Source of the DNA: an uncultured Pirellulaceae bacterium
GTDB lineage: Bacteria; Planctomycetota; Planctomycetia; Pirellulales; Pirellulaceae
Length of the DNA stretch: 51,282 bases
Direction of reading: 5' to 3'
Assembly: GCA_937944405.1 (NCBI GenBank)
Contig: CALDYR010000079.1
Location: 1-51,282, forward strand
Shown: positions 38,119-48,344 of the stretch, piece by piece
Layout of the letters: the number at the start of each line of letters is the position of its first letter
How positions within the stretch are numbered: the first letter of the stretch is position 1
Notes under the pieces: generated by a model
Seen by the model: only the letters and a program-made list of their open reading frames with translations
Told to the model about the DNA's origin: nothing
Database searches by the model: none
Translations under genes and position numbers: made by a program

Positions 38119-40992
38119 TTGAAAAACTCAAAAACCAACCCTTTGCAATCCGCCCCTCTCACGCGTTTCGGTTTCCTCACACGCATCGTGATGTTGCTTG
38201 TTTTAGCCACCGGTGTGGTGGCGATGCCGGGGTGCTCGGGATGCCGACAAGCCCCCGAGGAACGTTTAGCGGAGAAAATTAAAAAGGAAAGTGCGCGTCA
38301 AAAAAAGAAGAAACCCAAACCCAACTTTCGCTCGCCCGGAACGGTCATCCTGCCTGGAAAGTTTCCTGACCTAGAAAACAAAACTCCCGAATCGCTCAAG
38401 GAGATGTCTACCGAACAACGGAGCCTTTACCTGCGAAACTTATTCAACCGCGTCAACCGCACCAAGCCGGGACACTGGTTAGAAACGTCAACGCCAACGA
38501 TCGCTAATAACTTCAACCAAAAAGGCCAAATCAACACCCTGCCCATGGGTGGGGCGGGGCCGGATCTTATCCCCGGTACGCCGTTTGAATTCGCCACTGC
38601 GCGTTCCTTTTCTTTAGTCCAAGGGCAATGGAAGTATCTCCCGTCAACGGTCTATTTGCCGCCGCGTCCACAATCAATGTCCGCTAACATGGTCGTTAAC
38701 TTGTCTACCGGCAACGACGCGCTGCCGTTTTACACCGTGCCGCTGGCCACGACATTATCGATGCAGGAATTCCAGTACCATCTGGTCGTGCTTTCCAATC
38801 GCTTCGAACAAATGCGCTATCTGCAATTCACCGACAGCGTTCAAATTCGACAATCCGAATACTCACGGTTCGACACGCCGCCGTTTTACTACGTTGTTAC
38901 CAACATGCCTGGCAAACCCATTCCTTTGCCGCGCAATGCGCTCAACTGGACAACGACGGCCTATTTGGTTTGGGACGATTTAGATCCGGACGATCTCACC
39001 CCCGATCAGCAGCAGGCATTGGTAGATTGGCTACATTTTGGTGGACAACTGATTCTCAGCGGTCCCGACTGCCTCACCAAACTGGAGGCAAGCTTCCTGG
39101 CGGACTACCTGCCCGCCCAATCCGAAGGCAAGACGGAACTGGACGCCGCTGCGTTTGCGCCATTGAATAAAAATTGGTCGGTGCCCAACCGAACCAACCC
39201 AACGGAATCACGATCGGTTTTAATCACCGACGCCAATCCAGTAATAGGCATTGAATTCAAACCCCACCGCGCTGCCAACTTCGTCACCGGCACCGGCGCG
39301 CTGACCATCGAAAGAATGATCGGCCGCGGACGCGTTGTCGCGACCGCGTTTTCTCTGACATCACCAACAATAAAATCGTGGGGCAGTTTTCCATCCTATT
39401 TCCATAACGCGTTGCTGAGAAAACCCCGGCGAAAGTTTGGCGTTAATGACGACACCGTTGTCTTTGACTGGGTTGATGATGCGTCGGTGATGTACGACCC
39501 TCTGATTGGCACGAATCTGCGATTCATCAGCCGCGATCTTAGACGCGGTGGTACACCAACGGTATCTAATAAAAACATTTCCAAAACTTGGGCCAAACAA
39601 CACCAAGAAGCGGAATTGCTGTTGAAGCTCAGCGGCAGCACAAAAACGAAACGCAACCTATCGAGGACACGACACTACGGCGGTTTCGCGGCCGCCCCAA
39701 CGTCCGGGGTGGGCGGTTGGTCGGACACCAACGCGATCGCGCAATCGGCACGAGCGGGGCTGAGATCAGCCGCCGGCATCACACCCCCGTCGGCGGATTT
39801 GATCCTGAAGATGCTGGGGGTTTACCTTCTGATTTTAGTACCCCTGAATTGGTTGTTGTTCCGGGCGATAGGGAAAGTCGAATGGGCGTGGGCGGCGGTG
39901 CCGTTGATTGCCATCATCGGCGCGATCACGGTTGTGAAAATCGCGTCTTTGGATATTGGTTTCGCGCGAAGCAACACCCAGGTCGCGTTGCTGGAGATTC
40001 ACAACGGCTATCAGCGTGGCCACCTATCGCAGTATTCAGCGCTTTACACGTCCCTGTCGACCAACTACGGAATTGAACTGGATAACGGAACCGGGATCGC
40101 GCTGCCGTTGAGCGCGCACAATGTACTCAATGGGCGGCCCAAATCAAAAGTATCCCCCAAACGATTGACGCTGCAACAGTCGCTGACCAACCGCACTGAG
40201 AACTTTCAAATTCAGTCCAATTCAACAGGCTTGTTGCACGCCGAATGGATTCAAGACGTAGGCGGCGATTTTCGATTGCTGTCCGAGCGACAAAAATTGG
40301 AATTCAAAGCGCTAACACTGCAAAACAATACCACCGTCGAACTTTCGTCCGCCGGCATCATCGGGCGTGACCATAATGGTAACTATTTTTCTGGATGGAT
40401 CGGAGATTTTGCCGCCAACGAAGGTGGTATCGAAGTCACCGTCAACGCTACCAACAAATTTGATTTGCCACAGCTTTGGGCAGGCGCAAATGGCCTGATC
40501 AAAATGCGTCAATCGCCACAGCAAATTTTGGAGCGGTTCGCAATCGAAAACGGTGACCGAATACTGTTAGACCAGATCAAAAATATAAAAGCCTTAGAAC
40601 CGTTTTGGGAAACCATTGAATCACAATCTCAACCGGCCCCTGACAGCGGCCAACCCTCTATCAGTCGCAGCCAGTTTCTGGCCGCCATCGGGAAAGCCAA
40701 CTTGAACGCACCCCAGTCCCTGGTAGGAAGCCTACTTTCGGTCGTGCTTGATGATCTTGAACTGGGCAAGGGGGAAATTCGGTTGCTGGGCGCCAGTGAC
40801 CAACGTATCGGTAAAACGCGTTTTGACCCCGAATCGACGCAAACAACAACTCAAACTTTAATCGTAGCCCACCTCCGTCAACCCGACCTACCGCCAGCGC
40901 TGCGCGATCTCAACGCGGTGGTTGACTTTACGAACCGGCGATCGGCGCTTACCGACGACAACGACGACGTTTTTGATGGGACGATCGAATAA
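38119..40992 (+). CDS. Large membrane protein with a GATase-like domain, partner of an ABC ATPase?
   Basis: A 957-residue protein beginning 22 bases after folD. The start is unclear; TTG 38119 gives a basic, then hydrophobic N-terminus with a lipobox-like VAMPGC at about residue 39. About residues 275-320 (TAYLVWDDLDPDDL, DWLHFGGQLILSGPD) resemble the glutamine-amidotransferase-like domain found in several bacterial membrane proteins, with no catalytic triad visible. Two adjacent membrane spans lie at about 560-610. The rest is soluble, presumably periplasmic. The next gene is an ABC ATPase, so I infer a GldG-like auxiliary or an unusual transport partner. The stop codon lies in a 13 bp tandem duplication. 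Confidence 0.75.
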   Translation: MKNSKTNPLQSAPLTRFGFLTRIVMLLVLATGVVAMPGCSGCRQAPEERLAEKIKKESARQKKKKPKPNFRSPGTVILPGKFPDLENKTPESLKEMSTEQRSLYLRNLFNRVNRTKPGHWLETSTPTIANNFNQKGQINTLPMGGAGPDLIPGTPFEFATARSFSLVQGQWKYLPSTVYLPPRPQSMSANMVVNLSTGNDALPFYTVPLATTLSMQEFQYHLVVLSNRFEQMRYLQFTDSVQIRQSEYSRFDTPPFYYVVTNMPGKPIPLPRNALNWTTTAYLVWDDLDPDDLTPDQQQALVDWLHFGGQLILSGPDCLTKLEASFLADYLPAQSEGKTELDAAAFAPLNKNWSVPNRTNPTESRSVLITDANPVIGIEFKPHRAANFVTGTGALTIERMIGRGRVVATAFSLTSPTIKSWGSFPSYFHNALLRKPRRKFGVNDDTVVFDWVDDASVMYDPLIGTNLRFISRDLRRGGTPTVSNKNISKTWAKQHQEAELLLKLSGSTKTKRNLSRTRHYGGFAAAPTSGVGGWSDTNAIAQSARAGLRSAAGITPPSADLILKMLGVYLLILVPLNWLLFRAIGKVEWAWAAVPLIAIIGAITVVKIASLDIGFARSNTQVALLEIHNGYQRGHLSQYSALYTSLSTNYGIELDNGTGIALPLSAHNVLNGRPKSKVSPKRLTLQQSLTNRTENFQIQSNSTGLLHAEWIQDVGGDFRLLSERQKLEFKALTLQNNTTVELSSAGIIGRDHNGNYFSGWIGDFAANEGGIEVTVNATNKFDLPQLWAGANGLIKMRQSPQQILERFAIENGDRILLDQIKNIKALEPFWETIESQSQPAPDSGQPSISRSQFLAAIGKANLNAPQSLVGSLLSVVLDDLELGKGEIRLLGASDQRIGKTRFDPESTQTTTQTLIVAHLRQPDLPPALRDLNAVVDFTNRRSALTDDNDDVFDGTIE

Positions 40993-41011
40993 CCTAAGCG
41001 AATAACCTAAG
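40986..41011. repeat. 13 bp tandem duplication over a stop codon
   Basis: CGAATAACCTAAG at 40986-40998 is repeated exactly at 40999-41011. The first copy contains the TAA stop codon of the preceding gene (40990-40992). Confidence 0.9.
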
Positions 41012-41120
41012 CTTGAGCGATCTACGGACGACACTCCCAACATTGATTACCTCAATCTAATCCCAATCTCCGGTCGCTGATCGCAAGGTAGATTGATTTT
41101 TAAAAAATCGGAACACTGCG

Positions 41121-42047
41121 ATGATAGAACTGACTGGATTTGGAAAAGACTACGGCGACTTCACCGCAGTGGAATCGCTGGATTTAAAAATCGCTGAAGG
41201 AGAAATGTTCGGGTTCATCGGCCCCAACGGGGCTGGCAAAAGCACCAGTATCCGTTTTTTAGCCACGCTGCTACGGGCCACTCGAGGAGGAGGGACAATC
41301 AACGGTTACAGTGTTTCCAAAGACCCGATGAACGTCCGCCGCAGCGTGGGTTACATGCCCGACACGTTTGGGGTTTACGACGGCATGAAGGTTTGGGAAT
41401 TCTTGGACTTCTTCGCGGTGGCCTACAAGATTGGAAAAACCCAACGTAAACGCGTTATCCGCGACGTTTTAGAATTGCTGGACCTGACATATAAGCGGAA
41501 TGACTTTGTCAACGGGCTTTCGCGCGGCATGAAGCAACGGCTATGTTTGGCTAAAACATTAGTCCACGACCCGCCCGTTTTAATCCTCGACGAACCGGCC
41601 AGCGGGCTTGACCCGCGCGCCCGTGTCGAAGTCAAAGCATTGCTCAAAGAACTCCGACGGATGGGAAAAACGATTTTAATCTCCAGCCACATCCTCACCG
41701 AACTGGCCGACTGTTGCACTTCGATCGGCATCATCGAACGAGGGCAACTTTTGATGCACGGGCCGATAGACGAAGTCTACCAGAAGATCCGCGGCAACCA
41801 GGTGATCGTGGCGCAGTTCGGTGTAGGCCTTGACCAGGGCTTGAGCATTGTTCGTTCCAACCCAGACGTTCGCAACATCCAAGTCGACGGTTCGAAAATA
41901 GAAATCGAGTTTAATTCTGCTGACTACAACCCTTCGGGCTTGCTCAAACAGTTAATCCAATGCGGGGTTGAAGTGAGAAACTTCGGCCGCAAAGAGCCCA
42001 ATCTCGAAGACGTTTTCATGCTGGTCACCAAAGGTTTGGTTTCCTAA
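41121..42047 (+). CDS. ABC transporter ATP-binding protein (ABC-2 type)
   Basis: A 308-residue ATPase subunit. Walker A GPNGAGKST is at 34-42, the family variant of the signature reads LSRGMKQRL, Walker B is VLILDEPASGLD, and the H-loop is ILISSHILTEL. The type matches the ATPases of ABC-2 exporters (CcmA/NatA/GldA-like). No ABC-2 permease is adjacent: the upstream gene is the 957-residue protein with only two central spans and the downstream gene is glyQS. The permease may lie elsewhere, or the neighbour may play that part. Confidence 0.93.
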   Translation: MIELTGFGKDYGDFTAVESLDLKIAEGEMFGFIGPNGAGKSTSIRFLATLLRATRGGGTINGYSVSKDPMNVRRSVGYMPDTFGVYDGMKVWEFLDFFAVAYKIGKTQRKRVIRDVLELLDLTYKRNDFVNGLSRGMKQRLCLAKTLVHDPPVLILDEPASGLDPRARVEVKALLKELRRMGKTILISSHILTELADCCTSIGIIERGQLLMHGPIDEVYQKIRGNQVIVAQFGVGLDQGLSIVRSNPDVRNIQVDGSKIEIEFNSADYNPSGLLKQLIQCGVEVRNFGRKEPNLEDVFMLVTKGLVS

Positions 42048-42173
42048 AACGTATCGAAACGGTACCTTTGACCATGAAGACCAAACAGACCTATTACGAT
42101 GGCTGGTCAGCGTCGATATTGCCCATTAAAATGTTGCGTTTTACCTTCCCACAACCTCACTGAGTCCACTCCC

Positions 42174-43781
42174 ATGAGCATGGAAAAAATCGTCTCCCTT
42201 TGTAAACAGCGTGGATTTCTTTTTCAATCCAGCGAAATTTACGGCGGTCTGCAGGGATTTTGGGACTACGGCCCGTTGGGAGTAGAACTCAAACGAAACG
42301 TCAAAGAGGCTTGGTGGCGCGAGATGGTCAATTGCCACGACGATATGTCCACACTCCCCGGCGCCCCCACGCCTTACGCGATGGAAGGGTTGGACTGCAC
42401 GATTATCATGCACCCCCAAGTCTGGAAATGTTCGGGGCATTACGATTTGTTCCATGATTACATGGTCGATTGTAAGGAAACCAAAAAACGCTACCGCCAC
42501 GATCAACTGAACGGGCGTTGGGTCCAAGCCAAAGGACGTAAAGCCTTCATCACAGCCCCTGCAGGCGACGATGAAGTCGAATTGATCCAGAAACACGCCC
42601 TCAAGCACTTCGGCCTTCGCAATAAGAACATCGATGATCTGGTCTACGACGGCGACGTGATTTGCTTGACCGAAGTAGACGATCTTTCCCAGGTCGTTGG
42701 CCCTGACACCAAGGCCATCGGATCGCTGACCGAACCGCGCGAATTCAACCTGATGTTCAAAACTTTCGTTGGGGCTTTGTCGGGCGAAGAAGGAACCGCT
42801 TTCCTGCGTCCTGAAACGGCTCAAGGGATCTTTGTTAATTTCAAGAACGTCTTGGACAGCACGCGCCATCGCCTTCCTTTAGGGATCGCTCAGATCGGCA
42901 AAAGCTTTCGTAATGAGATCACGCCAAGAAATTTCACGTTTCGGTCGCGCGAATTTGAGCAAATGGAAATCGAGTTCTTTTGTCACCCCGACCAATCCCA
43001 AGATTGGTACACCTTCTGGCGCGATCGCCGGTTGGATTGGTATCACACCTACGGAATCTCCGAAGACCGTTTGATCATGCGTGAACACGCCCAAGATGAA
43101 CTGGCGCATTATTCCATCGGAACTGCAGACATCGAATACGCATTTCCTTTTATGGCAGAAGGCGAATTCGGCGAACTTGAAGGAATCTCTCATCGAGGCG
43201 ACTTCGATCTCCGCAGTCACATGGAGGGCAAACTGGACGAAAACACCAACCCGTTAGAACTGCAGCTTGGTGAGGACGGAAAACCCAAATGGAAAGGAAG
43301 CGGTAAAGATCTTTCTTATCGCGACGATCTCAGCGGTGAAAAATACATTCCGCACGTGATCGAACCGTCGGCCGGTGCCGACCGGGCGACGCTGGCGTTT
43401 ATCTGCGAAGCCTACCACGAAGATCAACAACCCGACGAAAACGGCAAAATGCAGTCACGCACCGTTATGAAGTTTCACCCACGTCTGGCGCCGATCAAGG
43501 CCGCCGTCTTCCCGTTGGTGAAAAAAGATGGGATGCCTGAAGTTGCCAAAAAGATTTATCTGGACCTCAAAAAACGTTTCAAGGTCTTCTACGACGAAAA
43601 AGGGGCTGTTGGCCGGCGATACCGCCGACAAGACGAAACTGGCACCCCTTACTGTATCACCGTCGATGGCCAAACATTAGAGGACCAGACAGTAACGATT
43701 CGCGACCGAGACACCCTCCAACAGCAGCGCATCAAAATTGAAGAGATCGCCGCCGTGATCCAAGAACGATTGGATCGATAA
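42174..43781 (+). CDS. glyQS: Glycine--tRNA ligase, single-subunit (alpha2) type
   Basis: A 535-residue class II synthetase of the archaeal/eukaryotic-like homodimeric type, not the alpha2beta2 type found in E. coli. The start is ATG 42174 (MSMEKIVSLCKQRGF); the frame extends 25 codons upstream without resemblance. Class II signatures are clear: FRNEITPRNFTFRSREFEQ (motif 2 region) and the late FPLVKKDG with the anticodon-binding domain. The N-terminal insert FQSSEIYGGLQGFWDYGPLG is typical of this type. It follows the ABC ATPase by 126 bases. Confidence 0.96.
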   Translation: MSMEKIVSLCKQRGFLFQSSEIYGGLQGFWDYGPLGVELKRNVKEAWWREMVNCHDDMSTLPGAPTPYAMEGLDCTIIMHPQVWKCSGHYDLFHDYMVDCKETKKRYRHDQLNGRWVQAKGRKAFITAPAGDDEVELIQKHALKHFGLRNKNIDDLVYDGDVICLTEVDDLSQVVGPDTKAIGSLTEPREFNLMFKTFVGALSGEEGTAFLRPETAQGIFVNFKNVLDSTRHRLPLGIAQIGKSFRNEITPRNFTFRSREFEQMEIEFFCHPDQSQDWYTFWRDRRLDWYHTYGISEDRLIMREHAQDELAHYSIGTADIEYAFPFMAEGEFGELEGISHRGDFDLRSHMEGKLDENTNPLELQLGEDGKPKWKGSGKDLSYRDDLSGEKYIPHVIEPSAGADRATLAFICEAYHEDQQPDENGKMQSRTVMKFHPRLAPIKAAVFPLVKKDGMPEVAKKIYLDLKKRFKVFYDEKGAVGRRYRRQDETGTPYCITVDGQTLEDQTVTIRDRDTLQQQRIKIEEIAAVIQERLDR

Positions 43782-43873
43782 ACCAAAACGCCCACGCGGC
43801 TATGAGCAATGCCCGGCGCGGAGGTATAATCGAGGTATCGTTAAATTTCGTCAACCAAACGCGATACCGTTCC

Positions 43874-46800
43874 ATGTTTATTCGACCGCCAATCGCCGTG
43901 ATGATCTGCTGCCTGTTGTTCGCAACGGCTAACGGGTATCAATCGACCGAATCGCCAGAAAATTCCGCCGCCGAAACTTTGGCCCAAGAAGCTACCCGGC
44001 TTCAGAACGCCAACCAATTCGCTCAAGCCGCCAACCAGTGGGAAAAACTCATCACCAACGCCCCCCGTTGGCAGCGCATCGGCATGGCGCATCTGAACCT
44101 TGGCGTGTGTAAAGTCTCGCAGGGTAAATTCACCGAAGCATTCGCACCGCTGAAGCAAAGTTTGAAGCTCAGCGGTAGCCCGGTCGACACCCCCAAGGCG
44201 CTGATGTTCCTTGGTTACGCTCAGATGAATCACGGCAATCAACTTTCAATGTCCCAATCAACGGCGGATTTAGAAGAGAGCGCGATCTACTTAACGACTG
44301 CGACCCGGACCCTTGGAAAGATTGTCAATGGGTTTCCTAATTTTGAACTGGCTGACCAAGCCATCTACTTTCGCGGCCAGTGTTTTTACAAATTGGATCG
44401 ACTGAACGAGGCCATCGCGGCCTTTGAAAAGGTCACCGAAATGAAAGACGCGACTTTCCGCAAAGAAGCCTTCTTTGACATGGCCAATAGCTATCAACGG
44501 CAAGACGAATTCGCGTTGGCCCAAGACGCTTATGAGTCCTATTTTTCGATCGCCCAAACACAGGCTCAAGAGAACCCCGCAGCGTTCCTCCAAGCCCGCC
44601 TGCGGACCGCCAACGCCAAACTCGCCCTCGCGGCCAACGCCAGCGATAAAAACGAAACCGGCGCCGCCGATGCGTTGTATAAAAGTGTCATCGAAATTTT
44701 GCAACCGATTAGCGCCGACGCGCAATCAACCGTGCGCGATCAAGCCCTGTTCAATCAAGCCCTTGCAGTGATCGGTTTGGGTGACGCTCAGCGCGCGATC
44801 GACCTATTACAATCCGTGGCCGCGCTGCCGGATTCACAACTTGCCCAACAGGCCAACGTGTTGGCCGGCCGTGAACTGATCGGGCTGAAACGATACGATG
44901 GGGCGATGAGAATTCTGCGCCCAATCGCTCAGTCGGATTCCCGTTTCGGCGTTGAAGCCGCGATCTTGTTATCGACAGCGTTACGGATGACCAACCAACC
45001 TCAACCCGCCGTAGAAATCGCAACGCGGTGGGTGAATAATGCGCCCAACAGCGCGCTGATCGCGACGCTGTTGATGGAACAAGCAGACGGGCACTACATG
45101 ATCCCTGGCCAAAAAGACCGTGCCGCTGAAATCTACACAAAGATCGCGATGGACTACCCCCAATCAACGGTCGCCGGCGATGCGATGTATAAAGCGGCCG
45201 CCGCAAATTGGGAAACCTACCAAACACCCGACGCGATCGCATTGGCCAAACGATTCACCCAGCAATTTCCACAACACCGGCGCGTCGCTGCGGCCCAATC
45301 CATCCTTGCCGACGCGGCGATCGCGGAAAAAGACTTCCACAGCGGCGAATCGATTTATCGTGACCTGGTCAGAGATTATCCGGACGATCCCGATGTCAGC
45401 CGTTGGACGCTGCGGATCGGTTGGGCGTTATTCTTACAGGGCAAATTTGCTCAGTCGCGTGATTTCCTCAGCCAGCGTGTAGACACCATTGAACGTTCCG
45501 AGGATCAATCCGAAGCCTTCCACTGGATCGGCGAAAGCGCGTACGAACTCAAGAACTATCGCAACGCAATCAGCGCGTTAAATCAATCTTTGGAATCCGC
45601 AACACCCTGGGACCGTTTAGACGCGACACTTTTCACGCGCCTTCAATCAGAATTGGCGTTAGGTAACTCCGAAGACGCACTGGCCACCGTTAATTTACTG
45701 CAACAAGAGTTTCCAGATTCAAAGTTAGTGGGTGAAGCCTTGCTCCGAACCGGAGAAGCTTACCTACAACAGCAAAAATTTCCTGAGGCGATCGCGCAAT
45801 ACAAAAAGGTCATTTCGCAGCACCCCGATTCGAAATTACTTCCATCGGCGCTGTACGGGTTGGGATGGGCACAGCTTCGCAGCGGCCAATTTGAAATCGC
45901 GGAAACAACTTTTGAAAAATTGATCTCGGATTTTCCTGCGATCGACCTATCACAACAGGCGCGCGTCGGCCGCAGTATCGCTCAACGCCGGTTAGGAAAA
46001 ACGGACAGCGCGATCACGGATTTGAAGGCCTTTATTAAAAGCGCTCCCTCGGGTGAACGCAAGAACAACAGTCTGCTGGAACTTGGGCTCGCTTACGTGG
46101 AAAATGAGGCATGGAAGGCCGCTGAAGCCACCTTCACGGAGCTATTAGCGATCCAACCTGCAACCTCTTTGGCCGACCGCGCCCACTACGAGTTGGCTTG
46201 GGTGTTAAAACAATTAGACAAACCAGACCTAGCACTTCAACAGTTCACTCGACTGATCGAAGACCATCCCAACAGCGTCCTTTCGGCCGGTGCGTATTAC
46301 GAAGTAGCAGCCGATTTGTACCAACGCAAACAATTCCGCGAGGCGGCAGAAATGTTTCAACGCGCCTTAGATAACAAGAACGAAGTTGACCCAGCCGATA
46401 ATGGCTTAGTCGAAAAAGCGCTGTATCAATTGGCTTGGTCGCAATATCAGTTAAAAGACTTCCCCAGCGCCGCGAAAACCTTCTCCGCGATGGCCGACCA
46501 ATATCCTCAAAGCGACCGTGTCGGGGACGCGCTGTTTATGAAGGCCCAATCGTATTTTCAGTTGGACAACTTCGCCGACGCGCTCAGCGCCTATCAAATG
46601 GCGGAAACCAAACTTCGGGGCGTCTCGATGGCACGCACCCCGCAAAAACGACTGTTGTTGCTGCACGGCTCTCAAAGTGCAAATCAAATCAGCGAATTCC
46701 AAACTGCCATCGATCTGGCGACGCCGCTGACAGTTTTACCGACCGACGGTGACGACGGCCCTGATTCTGCCTTGATTCACAGCGCGTGGTTAGAAATCGG

Positions 46801-47209
46801 CAAAGCCAGATTAGGCTTTGGCGAAATCCAAGGCGCTCTCGACGCGCTCGAAAGAAGCAGCCAAGACCTCGGCCGCACGGGGGCTCAAGCGCGCGTGATC
46901 AAAGGCGATATACTACTTCAGCAAGAAGAATTCGAAGCCGCGATCAACGAGTACAAATTAGTTTTCTACGGATATGGCGGCACCCAATCGACCGACGAAA
47001 TTCGAGCCCTGCAAGCTTACGCGATTTACGAAACCGCCCGTGCCAGTTATACCCGCATAAAAAACGCTTCGCCACAGATGAAAACGCAGTTGATTCAGCA
47101 AGCACTCAAACACTTTCGATACTTGGTGACCCATTACCCCGACCAACCGCTGGCCGAACAAGCGCAGGTGCAAATCACAACCATTGAAAATCTTCAACAG
47201 GAACCGTAG
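43874..47209 (+). CDS. Secreted tetratricopeptide-repeat protein
   Basis: A 1111-residue protein. ATG 43874 gives a signal peptide (MFIRPPIAVMICCLLFATANG), so I prefer it to the in-frame start 24 codons upstream. The rest is made of about 20 helix-pair repeats of the TPR type (for example ALYGLGWAQLRSGQFEIAE, ALFMKAQSYFQLDNFADAL), with the BamD/YbgF-like style common in periplasmic TPR proteins. A scaffold role in the envelope is inferred. It begins 92 bases after glyQS and is followed by pdxA after only 3 bases. Confidence 0.9.
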   Translation: MFIRPPIAVMICCLLFATANGYQSTESPENSAAETLAQEATRLQNANQFAQAANQWEKLITNAPRWQRIGMAHLNLGVCKVSQGKFTEAFAPLKQSLKLSGSPVDTPKALMFLGYAQMNHGNQLSMSQSTADLEESAIYLTTATRTLGKIVNGFPNFELADQAIYFRGQCFYKLDRLNEAIAAFEKVTEMKDATFRKEAFFDMANSYQRQDEFALAQDAYESYFSIAQTQAQENPAAFLQARLRTANAKLALAANASDKNETGAADALYKSVIEILQPISADAQSTVRDQALFNQALAVIGLGDAQRAIDLLQSVAALPDSQLAQQANVLAGRELIGLKRYDGAMRILRPIAQSDSRFGVEAAILLSTALRMTNQPQPAVEIATRWVNNAPNSALIATLLMEQADGHYMIPGQKDRAAEIYTKIAMDYPQSTVAGDAMYKAAAANWETYQTPDAIALAKRFTQQFPQHRRVAAAQSILADAAIAEKDFHSGESIYRDLVRDYPDDPDVSRWTLRIGWALFLQGKFAQSRDFLSQRVDTIERSEDQSEAFHWIGESAYELKNYRNAISALNQSLESATPWDRLDATLFTRLQSELALGNSEDALATVNLLQQEFPDSKLVGEALLRTGEAYLQQQKFPEAIAQYKKVISQHPDSKLLPSALYGLGWAQLRSGQFEIAETTFEKLISDFPAIDLSQQARVGRSIAQRRLGKTDSAITDLKAFIKSAPSGERKNNSLLELGLAYVENEAWKAAEATFTELLAIQPATSLADRAHYELAWVLKQLDKPDLALQQFTRLIEDHPNSVLSAGAYYEVAADLYQRKQFREAAEMFQRALDNKNEVDPADNGLVEKALYQLAWSQYQLKDFPSAAKTFSAMADQYPQSDRVGDALFMKAQSYFQLDNFADALSAYQMAETKLRGVSMARTPQKRLLLLHGSQSANQISEFQTAIDLATPLTVLPTDGDDGPDSALIHSAWLEIGKARLGFGEIQGALDALERSSQDLGRTGAQARVIKGDILLQQEEFEAAINEYKLVFYGYGGTQSTDEIRALQAYAIYETARASYTRIKNASPQMKTQLIQQALKHFRYLVTHYPDQPLAEQAQVQITTIENLQQEP

Positions 47210-47212
47210 CGA

Positions 47213-48223
47213 TTGTCTAAAACAAATCAAAAACCGCGTGTCGCGATCACGATGGGCGACCCCGCTGGGGTCGGGCCCGAACTTTGTCTACGTTTGTTAA
47301 ATGACGTGGAACTTGCCCGGCGCTGCATACCGATGGTCTTCGGTAGCGCGGAGATACTGCGGCGCGTCGGCGTTACCTGTGAATTAAAATCCGACCATCC
47401 CATCGTGAGGTTCGAATCTTTGACTTCTACCGATCAAATCAGCCTTCCCACGATCGTCGATGTCAATGGTTTGGATCCTGAAACCGTCGTGCCGGGAGTT
47501 GTCAATGCCAACACAGGGCAGGGCAGTTTCAACTTCATCGAAGCCGCCATTGCCAGCGCACACAACGATCGGGTTGACGCAGTCGTAACCGGCCCGATCA
47601 ACAAGGAGGCTTGGAGTGCGGCGAAAATTCGTTTTCCCGGCCACACCGAACTGTTCGCTGATCGCTGCGCGACCGATCGATTTTGCATGATGATGTATTC
47701 GCCTGCGTTTAGTTGTTCGTTGGTGACCACACATGTTGGATACACCGACGTACCCGAGGAAATGACGACCCAACGAATCAGCACCGTGATCGAACTATCT
47801 CATGCCGCGATTGAAAAAATTGAAGGCCGCGACGCAACGTTGACGGTATTAGGGCTGAATCCTCATGCCGGCGAAAATGGTTTATTTGGAAACCGCGAAG
47901 AAGAAAACATCATCATGCCGGCGGTCGCTGCGGCCCAACAAAAAGGTATAAAGATTGTAGGACCGTTGCCACCGGATACGGGATTCTTGGAGAAAAAACG
48001 TCATGAAACCGACGTATATATCTGCATGTACCACGACCAAGGATTAATTCCGTTTAAAGCGTTTAACTTTGACAGCGGCGTCAACGTGACCTTGGGACTG
48101 CCGATGGTACGCACAAGCGTCGACCATGGCACCGCGTTGGACATCGCATGGCAAGGCATCGCCGATCCTGCCAGCCTTTATTCAGCCGTAGAACTCGCCG
48201 CAAAGTTAGCTTCTCAACACTAA
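47213..48223 (+). CDS. pdxA: 4-hydroxythreonine-4-phosphate dehydrogenase
   Basis: A 336-residue metal-dependent enzyme of vitamin B6 (pyridoxine) synthesis. The start is TTG 47213, with AGGAA 9 bases upstream inside the end of the TPR gene, whose stop lies only 3 bases before, so translation of the two is probably coupled. Family motifs are intact: ITMGDPAGVGPE, FPGHTELFAD (metal His), LNPHAGENGLFGNREEE and MYHDQGLIPFKAFNF. It ends before a decayed gene on the other strand. Confidence 0.96.
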   Translation: MSKTNQKPRVAITMGDPAGVGPELCLRLLNDVELARRCIPMVFGSAEILRRVGVTCELKSDHPIVRFESLTSTDQISLPTIVDVNGLDPETVVPGVVNANTGQGSFNFIEAAIASAHNDRVDAVVTGPINKEAWSAAKIRFPGHTELFADRCATDRFCMMMYSPAFSCSLVTTHVGYTDVPEEMTTQRISTVIELSHAAIEKIEGRDATLTVLGLNPHAGENGLFGNREEENIIMPAVAAAQQKGIKIVGPLPPDTGFLEKKRHETDVYICMYHDQGLIPFKAFNFDSGVNVTLGLPMVRTSVDHGTALDIAWQGIADPASLYSAVELAAKLASQH

Positions 48224-48314
48224 AACTTTGGCAATCAACCCGCGCGAGAAGATAAAGCCATGCGAGAAGACAGGTTCAAACGACAAGGGTGATTAACCGT
48301 AATCTTAATGTCAT

Positions 48315-48344
48315 CTGAAAATTTTAAAAAAAGAAAATTTTCAG
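48315..48344 (-). terminator. AT-rich hairpin at the end of the MacB remnant
   Basis: CTGAAAATTTT (48315-48325) and AAAATTTTCAG (48334-48344) form a perfect 11-base stem with an 8-base loop, overlapping the stop codon of the minus-strand remnant. The stem is AT-rich and no T-run follows, so it is a weak terminator candidate. Confidence 0.35.
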
